The position numbers and the translations under genes were made by a program. From contig CAZOFW010000008.1 in the NCBI GenBank assembly GCA_964579365.1, forward strand, positions 1 through 21,523: a stretch of DNA of 21,523 nucleotides, given 5' to 3'. Position 1 is the first letter of the stretch. Each line of letters begins with the position of its first letter. The DNA comes from JAKPKF01 sp964579365. GTDB lineage: Bacteria; Patescibacteriota; Dojkabacteria; SC72. The notes under the pieces are model-generated. The model was given only the letters and a program-made list of their open reading frames with translations. It was not told the DNA's origin and made no database searches. Positions 13,625-20,090 of this stretch are shown here, in pieces.

Positions 13625-15244
13625 CTAAACTATTTCTTTTTTACTGCCAGGTTTTATTCGATTGGAATTGAGCTCTTTAACATATGAACTAAACATAGAG
13701 CATATCTCTTCAATAAACTCTTGCAATTCAACATCTGTCGCCCCATTGTATTTAACCGATGTTCCTGTAAGACCAAGAAAAAAGAATCTATTTCCAACCT
13801 TTACAACCCCTGTATCTTGAACAGTATATAATCCTGGGGTCAATACAGTACCACGTTTATTCCAAATATTAATATCTGCAGAATTCTTTTTCAAAGATCC
13901 AAGTAATATATCATCATTTTCTGTATATTCGTTTAACAACTTGATCAAAAATCCTTTACTTTCTTTTGGTAAAGATTCTCCTACGAAAAGTTCCTCCCAG
14001 GCTTTATATAAATCCCTTTGAGAGGACCGTCTTGGAAGATATGTCGTATCAGAAAGACCCATTTCTCTGAAATTCTCATCTATCGGTTTATTCTGATTTA
14101 TAAAATTTACACAATGTTCAGTAGCTTCTTCCTCCGATTCTACAAGCATAGCTGAAAGTAATTTTGCAAAGCTTCTACCTCCAAATCCATTCACATTTAA
14201 AATTTCTTCCAATCCTTTTTCTTTAATTTCAGTCCTATATTTTTCATTAATATTTTTCATAACAGAAATAGCAATAGGGACCTTCATCGTAGATGCCGGA
14301 TGGTATCCCATCCCATCTCTCCATTCAAATAATTCCTTACCACCAAGTTCTTGAATATGGATATTCCATTTTCCCTTCTTTTGATCCATTAATCTATTGA
14401 CAAACCAATTCCGATACTTTTCAGTAATTGGATCTTTTGCAGTATTTTCTCCTTTTTCTTTCTTTCTCCAAAGGTAAAATCCATCTGTTCCCGTTCTTGC
14501 CCTCTCAGCACCAGTTCCACTTGCCCATTCTCTGAAAAAGCCTGCCTTTGTACTTGGATCCCACAACATTACTTCATCGATTATAAATTCACCAATTTTT
14601 GAAGTATGAAGATTAGATGTCGCATATAATCTCCCTTGCTTATCTTTTCTAGATATAGCAATAAAATGTGTAAAAGACCCACCAGTAAGATACATGAAAT
14701 CTCCAGGTTTTAACTCTCCGATATTGCCAAGGTTATTAAAATCAACTTTTCCGATATTTTCTTTAATTCGAAAAGAATCGTATCTACTAGAAGGAAAAGC
14801 ATATTCAAAGAGTTTTGGATTTGTACTTTCACCTCCTGGACTTTCAAGCCACATATCTTCTGGAATAATGCCAGAAAGCTTAGGATTATCTCCTACCTCT
14901 ATTGTTAAATTATTTTTTAATCGCCAATCCAACATTATTGCAACACTTAGTGGTCCACAGATATTTGAGGCGCTTGAACCCTTACCACGAAGAACCTCTG
15001 ACACTTTTATCGCTTCTTGAGGCGTTTGTGAGATGTAAGAACTTGCAGCCTCAGACAAATCTTCCTCTCCTTCCTGTCGATCAAGAAAATTCCAAATCTT
15101 TCCAGGAATAATAGCCACACCAAATGTAGTTCCTGACAGTTTTAGAAAATCACGTCTAGACATAGAAGCAGGCTCTGTCTCCGAAATTTCTTCTTTTATT
15201 ACTTCTACCTCATCTTTATTCTCTCTTTTTTCTATTTCATCCAT
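13625..15244 (-). CDS. Tat-exported fusion: Cys/His peptidase-like domain + class A beta-lactamase-fold domain
   Basis: 539 residues. An acidic start (1-27) precedes a textbook twin-arginine motif SRRDFLK (29-35) and hydrophobic stretch. Residues about 70-260 hold a C39/NlpC-like domain with Cys96 (NICGPL) and His193 (THFIAI). Residues about 275-525 match the beta-lactamase/transpeptidase fold: STMK at 318-321 (SxxK nucleophile and Lys), SEE at 370-372 where SDN is expected, and KRG at 463-465 in place of KTG. The loss of a canonical SDN and the wall-type partner domain argue for a peptidoglycan-related hydrolase or binding protein rather than an antibiotic-resistance enzyme. The long N-terminus is real if transcription starts at the ATG, since TATAAT lies five bases before 15244; otherwise Met28 could start it. 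Confidence 0.78.
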   Translation of the reverse strand: MDEIEKRENKDEVEVIKEEISETEPASMSRRDFLKLSGTTFGVAIIPGKIWNFLDRQEGEEDLSEAASSYISQTPQEAIKVSEVLRGKGSSASNICGPLSVAIMLDWRLKNNLTIEVGDNPKLSGIIPEDMWLESPGGESTNPKLFEYAFPSSRYDSFRIKENIGKVDFNNLGNIGELKPGDFMYLTGGSFTHFIAISRKDKQGRLYATSNLHTSKIGEFIIDEVMLWDPSTKAGFFREWASGTGAERARTGTDGFYLWRKKEKGENTAKDPITEKYRNWFVNRLMDQKKGKWNIHIQELGGKELFEWRDGMGYHPASTMKVPIAISVMKNINEKYRTEIKEKGLEEILNVNGFGGRSFAKLLSAMLVESEEEATEHCVNFINQNKPIDENFREMGLSDTTYLPRRSSQRDLYKAWEELFVGESLPKESKGFLIKLLNEYTENDDILLGSLKKNSADINIWNKRGTVLTPGLYTVQDTGVVKVGNRFFFLGLTGTSVKYNGATDVELQEFIEEICSMFSSYVKELNSNRIKPGSKKEIV

Positions 15245-15249
15245 AATTC

Positions 15250-15279
15250 ATTATACTTTACAATCTTTTACTATGGCAA
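15250..15279 (-). promoter_or_regulatory. Leaderless promoter of the Tat/beta-lactamase-fold gene
   Basis: Minus strand: TTGCCA (15274-15279), 18 bases, perfect TATAAT (15250-15255), five bases, ATG. Initiation is expected at the A of the ATG. Confidence 0.65.
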
Positions 15280-15327
15280 AATCTAATATCACAGATTGCC
15301 TTTAATACAATTTTCATATTTATTGTT

Positions 15328-15855
15328 TTAATTCTCCTTTGTATTAAAAAATACAACCATGGACTCCATACCTTCAAATTCTTTTACACATTCAACAAAA
15401 TCTTCATAAGGAGCATACTTCGGAGACTTTTCAATATCTGGACGCATATATACCATCTCAGTATTATCTGGGTCTATTACTGCAAAATGAATATACATCC
15501 AACCTTCTCTTGTTGCATTAACCTTATCATTAAGATCTGAAGATTGTTCATTAGGTACATTATTTACCAGTAAAGCTGCAATATCTGAATCTGAAGCTTT
15601 TTTCAAGTACTCTTCCTTTGATATGAGAGTGGGAGACTTTAGGATTATATCTAATTGGCCACGTGGTTTCAGATACTTCAAAAGACCTTTCTCAGAGAGA
15701 TCATTTGGACTTACAAGAACCTCTTGCTTGTTAATTCCAAGCATGTATTTAACAAATCCTGCACAATTTCTAAAAGTAGAAGTGTCTTGAAGAGCAAGCT
15801 CATACCTTTCCTTTAGATTATTTTTCTCTGTAGAATCTTTATTGTCGATATTCAT
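15328..15855 (-). CDS. Small NlpC/CHAP-like Cys/His protein, 175 aa
   Basis: 175 residues, with no signal peptide or TM segment. A Cys at the start of a helix (FRNCAGFVKYMLGI, Cys31) and a later beta-strand His (MYIHFAVIDPDN, His123) fit a diverged papain-like amidase or peptidase of the NlpC/P60 or CHAP kind. The Cys-to-His distance (92) is close to that in the Tat fusion next door (97), and both have a strand of the form xHFAxx after the His, so they may share a common domain. Without a secretion signal it might act inside the cell or be inactive. It starts three bases after the cupin stop and shares its mRNA. The family assignment is tentative. Confidence 0.6.
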   Translation of the reverse strand: MNIDNKDSTEKNNLKERYELALQDTSTFRNCAGFVKYMLGINKQEVLVSPNDLSEKGLLKYLKPRGQLDIILKSPTLISKEEYLKKASDSDIAALLVNNVPNEQSSDLNDKVNATREGWMYIHFAVIDPDNTEMVYMRPDIEKSPKYAPYEDFVECVKEFEGMESMVVFFNTKEN

Positions 15856-15858
15856 ATT

Positions 15859-16233
15859 CTAATGCTCTTCCGCTGCCATTGCTTCTTCCTTTGTTACATG
15901 TACAGTATCCTCTGGATGGTTAGCAGGTGAATAAATTGTGTAAAGTTTTAAATCCTCAGTTGCAGATGTATTTACAATGTTATGTTGAGTTCCCGCAGGC
16001 ACTACAGCAACCATCTCAGCACCAACAATGCTTTCCTCACCATTCATGATTACTTTACCCTCACCACTTTCAAATCTAAAGAATTGATCAACATTGTCAT
16101 GTACTTCCATCCCAATATCTTCCAAAGGTTTAAGAGACATAACTACTAACTGCATATGCCCACCAGTAAACAATACTTTCCTGAAATTACTATTCTCCAA
16201 TGTTCTATCTTCGATATTATCTATATATCCCAT
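15859..16233 (-). CDS. Small cupin-domain protein
   Basis: 124 residues: a single conserved beta-barrel cupin. Cupin motif 1 appears as IGMEVHDNVDQFFRFESGEG (40-59) with His45 and Asp49/Gln50 where a second His and a Glu often sit. Motif 2 is PAGTQHNIVN (79-88) with His84. Small cupins of this type bind a divalent metal and act as isomerases, dioxygenases or ligand sensors; the exact reaction is unknown. The acidic tail ends AAEEH. It is co-transcribed with the Cys/His protein (three-base gap). It has no convincing Shine-Dalgarno, and the AT-rich leader has possible but weak -10 sequences. Confidence 0.85.
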   Translation of the reverse strand: MGYIDNIEDRTLENSNFRKVLFTGGHMQLVVMSLKPLEDIGMEVHDNVDQFFRFESGEGKVIMNGEESIVGAEMVAVVPAGTQHNIVNTSATEDLKLYTIYSPANHPEDTVHVTKEEAMAAEEH

Positions 16234-16274
16234 AAATATAAAATGATTAATTTATATATCTATATTGTAGCACA

Positions 16275-16769
16275 TTACAAGCTATCCACTCCCTGTTGGA
16301 CAGCATACTTAAAAAGGTCTTTAAATATGACTGGATCAATTGTATATATGATTGCGAAAGCAGTAACAAAGATTACTACAGCTAACCATTTTGTAAATGC
16401 ACCGTATGTTCTAAGGAAAAGAATTAGTGAAAGGATAGCCATAACAGTTGGTCCCACAATCTTAATATCTCCCAAAGGAACAAGATATCCTCCAATTGTT
16501 TTCTCTGTTGAACCCAGATACTCAGCGATATTAAAGTTAACATTGAATACCAGAAGGAATATCTCAGCAATTAACACGAGCAAAAGAATTATAGAAGAGG
16601 CCCTTGTTGACTCTCCCTCTGTTCTGTAAACCTCATATATCGCAGCTGGAAGTAGGAAGAATATCGTGAATAGGGGATTATGACTCATTATTCCAGCAAC
16701 TATTCCAATTAATGCCAGTATTGTACAAATCGTACAGATTAAGGACGCATACTTTGTTGGCTTTGCCAT
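16275..16769 (-). CDS. Hypothetical integral membrane protein, 164 aa
   Basis: Not recognised. 164 residues with about five hydrophobic segments (roughly 7-28, 32-46, 59-78, 107-121 and 127-145), short loops and one longer polar loop near 79-100. It has no conserved charged residue inside the membrane segments or enzyme motif. It lies 28 bases after the preceding membrane-anchored protein and 41 bases before the cupin, all on one strand, so the four genes may be one transcription unit. Its start codon sits at the edge of an 18-base palindrome (16768-16785). Confidence 0.7.
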   Translation of the reverse strand: MAKPTKYASLICTICTILALIGIVAGIMSHNPLFTIFFLLPAAIYEVYRTEGESTRASSIILLLVLIAEIFLLVFNVNFNIAEYLGSTEKTIGGYLVPLGDIKIVGPTVMAILSLILFLRTYGAFTKWLAVVIFVTAFAIIYTIDPVIFKDLFKYAVQQGVDSL

Positions 16770-16785
16770 ATTAAATTTTTAATAT
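16768..16785. repeat. AT-rich palindrome at the membrane-protein start
   Basis: ATATTAAA-TT-TTTAATAT: two 8-bp arms around two bases, overlapping the start codon of the 16769 gene. It could be an operator, but a palindrome made only of A and T is expected fairly often in DNA of this composition. Confidence 0.25.
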
Positions 16786-16797
16786 ATTAGATAACAA

Positions 16798-17361
16798 TTA
16801 GATCTTATCAACATACTTGGCTATAAACTCCCCCTTGATGCTTGAATCACCATCATCACTTGTTACAGTACCACAAACATAGTCTTTACCAAAGTAAGTA
16901 ATCTCGACATTTGCATTGTCATCAAAAACTCCACCAGCGAGACCAACGGTAGAGATATTGTACTCCGGAGTATACTGATTTGGGGTTGTTGTTCCTTCCA
17001 AGGCATTCTTTCTGTATGTACCAACTCCTAATTCACTAGAATCTCCATTTCTAAATTTAATAACTGCCAAGACATTTCCCTCTATGATATTAGAATATAT
17101 ACTATCTGGATTTAGTGTGTAATTAGTAAATACTAACAATCCCTGAGACTTATCCCAATGAATGAAGTTAGAATTCTCAGATGTAATTTTCTGTGTACCA
17201 GCCTCTTCAGACATAACAATGATAGAGGTTGACTTTGGACACCCTTCCGGTGCGTCTGCTACATAATCCATATCTTTTATGAGAAAGAAATACAAAGCTG
17301 CTGCAGCTACTAGAAGGACAAATACTGCTCCTACGAGAACAAGGACTTTTGACTTGGGCAT
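16798..17361 (-). CDS. Hypothetical membrane-anchored exported protein, 187 aa
   Basis: Not recognised. The start chosen is ATG 17361 (MPKSKVLVLV): it puts a basic tip directly before one hydrophobic helix (residues about 5-28), as in a signal anchor. A longer frame from TTG 17421 would run into the divergent promoter region of femX. After the anchor comes about 155 residues of polar, Gly/Ser/Thr/Asn-rich sequence with predicted beta character and two Cys (CPKS and VCGTV) that could form a disulphide outside the cell. It ends 28 bases before the next membrane gene. Confidence 0.72.
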   Translation of the reverse strand: MPKSKVLVLVGAVFVLLVAAAALYFFLIKDMDYVADAPEGCPKSTSIIVMSEEAGTQKITSENSNFIHWDKSQGLLVFTNYTLNPDSIYSNIIEGNVLAVIKFRNGDSSELGVGTYRKNALEGTTTPNQYTPEYNISTVGLAGGVFDDNANVEITYFGKDYVCGTVTSDDGDSSIKGEFIAKYVDKI

Positions 17362-17434
17362 GTTATTAATGATTAAAATATAATTATCTTTAATACTCGG
17401 ATATAGGGTGTGAAAAGTCAACTGAATATAGTAA

Positions 17435-17440
17435 GATAAT
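17435..17440 (+). promoter_or_regulatory. -10 box of femX-like gene, leaderless type
   Basis: GATAAT ends five bases before ATG 17446. No good -35 is seen. The five-base distance is the same as in four other start sites here. Confidence 0.4.
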
Positions 17441-17445
17441 CAAAT

Positions 17446-18492
17446 ATGACTAGTGAGATAGAAAATAAAGAAGCCTGGGATTCATATATCAATCAATGCT
17501 CAAAAAAGACCTTCCTACAAACATATGAATGGGGTGAATTTCAGAAAGAATTGGGAAAAGATATCCTTAGGCTAGCCTTTTTCGATGCAAATAACACACT
17601 TCAAGGAATATCTCTTGTAATATTTGAGAAGACTCCCTTTGGTACTCAAATATACCTTCCTAGAGGCCCTCTAATGACCACAGAGACACCAGATATCTAC
17701 AAAAGCATCCTTAATACTCTTGTAGAATATTTTAAGCTAAAAAATATCTCCTGTATAAAGATAGATCCTGCATTTACAGAGAAGGAGCAGATAGCAAAAG
17801 TACCTTCTACACTAGATTTTAAGCATAGTATTAACTTCATTCAATCTGAAACCAACTGGATGGTAGATTTAGTAGGAAATACAGAAGAAGAATTACTTAC
17901 ATGGTGTAAAGAACACGACATGAGTAAGAACTATCCTGCATATATACGTAAAGCTAGAAGAGAGGGCATAGATATATCCTTTTCAAGCAATTTAGAAGAT
18001 TGGAAATTGTTCCATACATATTTACAAAAGAGTGGGGAAAGGAAATCTTTTGATGTAAGACCTTTACAATATTTTACCTCTCTACATAAATACTTCTCAC
18101 AAAATGGTGTCGTGAGACTTGGAGTAGCAAAAAGGAATGGGAATATCCTTGCCATGATACTAATTGCAGTATATGGAGATGAGATATCTTGTCTTTACAG
18201 TGCACAAACAGATATAGATACGAAATTAAGAGCACCTATGTTACTAAGATGGGAGTGTATGTTAATGGGGCAGAGAGAAGGTATAAAGAGATTTAATAAC
18301 TGGGGAGTACTACCTGAAGAGAGATACAAGCCAGGGAACCCAGGATATGGATATTCTCAATACAAGAGAGGCTTTGGTGGATATTTAGAACAGATCGAAA
18401 GAACATACGAGTATGTATACAGCAAAAAGCTTTATCCAATACAGAGATTGTATGACAGATATATCAAATTTAGATATTATCGCTACAGATAA
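17446..18492 (+). CDS. FemAB/FemX-type peptidoglycan bridge aminoacyltransferase
   Basis: 348 residues with the double GNAT fold of the Fem family, which uses aminoacyl-tRNA to add amino acids to the peptide of lipid II or peptidoglycan on the inner face of the membrane. Seen: FLQTYEWGEFQKELG (23-37, the usual Fem N-terminal signature), GTQIYLPRGPL (66-76), the Lys/Arg-rich NYPAYIRKARREGI segment (162-175), and the C-terminal NNWGVLP...NPGYGYSQYKRGFGG (284-312), which is the typical ending of the second GNAT domain. Length is slightly short for the family because the coiled-coil insert of FemA is missing. It diverges from the envelope genes on the other strand and its 3' end overlaps a convergent gene by ten bases. 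Confidence 0.9.
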   Translation: MTSEIENKEAWDSYINQCSKKTFLQTYEWGEFQKELGKDILRLAFFDANNTLQGISLVIFEKTPFGTQIYLPRGPLMTTETPDIYKSILNTLVEYFKLKNISCIKIDPAFTEKEQIAKVPSTLDFKHSINFIQSETNWMVDLVGNTEEELLTWCKEHDMSKNYPAYIRKARREGIDISFSSNLEDWKLFHTYLQKSGERKSFDVRPLQYFTSLHKYFSQNGVVRLGVAKRNGNILAMILIAVYGDEISCLYSAQTDIDTKLRAPMLLRWECMLMGQREGIKRFNNWGVLPEERYKPGNPGYGYSQYKRGFGGYLEQIERTYEYVYSKKLYPIQRLYDRYIKFRYYRYR

Positions 18493-18599
18493 AGTAAATC
18501 TTCTATCTTTTCAATAACATATACACGACCTTTTAGTTCTTCTGGTAATTCTTTTCCAAAATGATTTAACCAAACAACATATTTACATCCAGCTTCTAG
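18483..18599 (-). CDS. C-terminal fragment of a probable HAD-like hydrolase, cut by the gap
   Basis: On the minus strand a frame runs open from the gap edge for 38 codons to TAG at 18483-18485. The residues include EAGCKYVVWLNHFGKELP, then RVYVIEKIEDLL. This pattern (AGxxxVWLN...G...P...VI...L.DLL) is typical of the C-terminus of HAD-superfamily phosphatases, after the acidic motif IV. The frame has its own stop and overlaps the femX stop region by ten bases. The start probably lies on the other side of the gap, where ATG is at 18700-18702 behind TATAAT. The catalytic DxD is not visible, so the family call is tentative. Confidence 0.55.
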   Translation of the reverse strand, partial: LEAGCKYVVWLNHFGKELPEELKGRVYVIEKIEDLLYL

Positions 18600-18699
18600 N
18601 NNNNNNNNNNNNNNNNNNNNNNNNNNNNNNNNNNNNNNNNNNNNNNNNNNNNNNNNNNNNNNNNNNNNNNNNNNNNNNNNNNNNNNNNNNNNNNNNNNN
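18600..18699. other. Assembly gap, exactly 100 N
   Basis: One hundred unknown bases, the customary placeholder for a scaffold gap of unknown length. It lies inside a minus-strand gene, so the true length is probably several hundred bases. Confidence 0.99.
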
Positions 18700-18714
18700 C
18701 ATAACGATCATTAT
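18700..18714 (-). promoter_or_regulatory. Promoter and start of the gene lost in the gap
   Basis: Minus strand: a perfect TATAAT, seven bases, then ATG at 18700-18702, directly against the gap. The region is shared back to back with the HisRS promoter. It is the only start signal available to the fragment whose end is at 18483. Confidence 0.5.
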
Positions 18715-18729
18715 ACTACACACTCTCTT

Positions 18730-18758
18730 TTGACAATATCTTTTAATTAAAATAGAAT
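18730..18758 (+). promoter_or_regulatory. Promoter of hisS, leaderless type
   Basis: A perfect TTGACA (18730-18735), 17 bases, TAGAAT (18753-18758), nine bases, ATG 18768. A leader of 0-3 bases is expected, and no Shine-Dalgarno is present. Confidence 0.7.
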
Positions 18759-18767
18759 GTAAACATT

Positions 18768-20054
18768 ATGAATATTAATGTATTACCTGGTTTTCAAGAG
18801 CTTTTACCTAAAGAACAAATAGCTTTTAACAGGTTAAAAAGAACAATTGAAGATATATATGAACTCTATGGTTTTAGACCAATTGAGACACCAGTACTTG
18901 AAAGAGCAGAGGTACTCTTAACTAAAGGCGGAGGAGAAACAGACAAACAGATATACCAGTTTGAAAAAGGAGACACTAAATTGGCTATGCGTTTTGACCT
19001 AACAGTACCATTAGCTAGATATGTAGCAAAGAACCAGAATGACTTAGTATTCCCCTTCAAAAGATATGCCATAGATAGGGTATACAGAGGAGAAAAACCA
19101 CAGGCAGGGAGATTTAGAGAGTTCTACCAGTGTGACATCGATGTAATAGGGAGAGATACACTAGACCTTTCCTACGATGCTGAGATACCAGCAATAATTG
19201 CCAGTATATTCTCTTCCTTGGAATTAGACTTTACCATTAAAATAAACAACAGGAAGATTCTTAATGGTCTTTTTGAATCTCTAGATATAAAAGATAGCGT
19301 TTCTGTACTAAGGACATTGGATAGCATAGAGAAGATAGGGGAAGGTAAAACAAAAGAGGAACTTAAAGATATTGGTTTAGATGAAAAACAAATAGAAGCT
19401 ATCTTTAACTTCTACAAATTAAATAGCAAAACTAACAAAGAAATCCTTTCCTCTCTTAAGACATTAGAAATATCTTCAGATATTTTCAAAAAGGGTGTTG
19501 AGGAGCTAGAATTTGTAATTAAAGAGGTAGACATTCTTGGTATTGGAGAAAGTGTAAAAATTGATCTAACAGTAGCAAGAGGTTTAGATTACTACACAGG
19601 TACTGTTTACGAAACAATCTTAAACAAATATCCAGAGATTGGTTCTGTATGTGGAGGTGGTAGATATGATGATTTAGCAGGTTATTACACAAACCAAAAA
19701 TTCCCAGGAGTTGGTATATCCATAGGGTTAACAAGACTATTCGACCAATTAAAAAATAAAGTCGAGATTAAACTAGAAGAGGATACACCTACTGCAGTAT
19801 TGGTTCTTCCTCTCACAGAAGATAGGAAACTTTGTTTAGAATTGGCAGATACTTTAAGAGAGAATTTCATACCTACCGAAGTTGCTCCTGTTGGGAATAT
19901 GAAGAAGGCACTTAATTATGCAAATAAATTAAATATCCCTTATGTCATATTCATAGGTGAAGATGAAATAAAGGACAAGATGTACACAGTAAAGAATATG
20001 ATTACAGGAGAACAGAAGAGTGTAGCTCAAGAGGATATTCTAGAAGCATTCTAG
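18768..20054 (+). CDS. hisS: Histidyl-tRNA synthetase
   Basis: 428 residues, the normal length of bacterial HisRS. It charges tRNA-His in the cytosol through a class II aminoacyl-tRNA synthetase core. Motif 1 region GFRPIETPVLERAEV (35-49); TDKQIYQFEKGD (58-69) and RFDLTVPLARYVA (75-87) before motif 2; motif 2 at 104-121 (RVYRGEKPQAGRFREFYQ); the HisRS-specific histidine pocket LDYYTGTVYE (273-282) and CGGGRYDDL (295-303); motif 3 GVGISIGLTRL (314-324). The anticodon-binding domain fills about 340-428. All catalytic residues appear intact. The start is fixed by the promoter nine bases upstream and by the conserved N-terminal LPGFQELLP. It is a single gene, with no partner in the operon. Confidence 0.97.
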   Translation: MNINVLPGFQELLPKEQIAFNRLKRTIEDIYELYGFRPIETPVLERAEVLLTKGGGETDKQIYQFEKGDTKLAMRFDLTVPLARYVAKNQNDLVFPFKRYAIDRVYRGEKPQAGRFREFYQCDIDVIGRDTLDLSYDAEIPAIIASIFSSLELDFTIKINNRKILNGLFESLDIKDSVSVLRTLDSIEKIGEGKTKEELKDIGLDEKQIEAIFNFYKLNSKTNKEILSSLKTLEISSDIFKKGVEELEFVIKEVDILGIGESVKIDLTVARGLDYYTGTVYETILNKYPEIGSVCGGGRYDDLAGYYTNQKFPGVGISIGLTRLFDQLKNKVEIKLEEDTPTAVLVLPLTEDRKLCLELADTLRENFIPTEVAPVGNMKKALNYANKLNIPYVIFIGEDEIKDKMYTVKNMITGEQKSVAQEDILEAF

Positions 20055-20056
20055 AC

Positions 20057-20085
20057 TTGAAATAATACCTGTTCCACTCTAAGAT
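20057..20085 (+). promoter_or_regulatory. Leaderless promoter of the LamG surface protein
   Basis: TTGAAA (20057-20062), 17 bases, TAAGAT (20080-20085), five bases, ATG 20091. It begins within three bases of the hisS stop codon. Confidence 0.55.
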
Positions 20086-20090
20086 ATAGT

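Noticed and set aside
13625..15244. Class A beta-lactamase as an antibiotic-resistance gene
   Set aside because: SDN and KTG motifs are altered, the domain is fused to a Cys/His domain, and there is no mobile-element context. A wall-related role is more likely.
17362..17421. Longer N-terminus of the 16798 gene from TTG 17421
   Set aside because: It would bury the signal anchor behind 20 polar residues and overlap the divergent femX promoter. ATG 17361 fits far better.
483..20054. Recoded UGA (code 25) as in some CPR lineages
   Set aside because: TGA ends the acyltransferase in a sensible place and does not occur in frame in any recognised gene.
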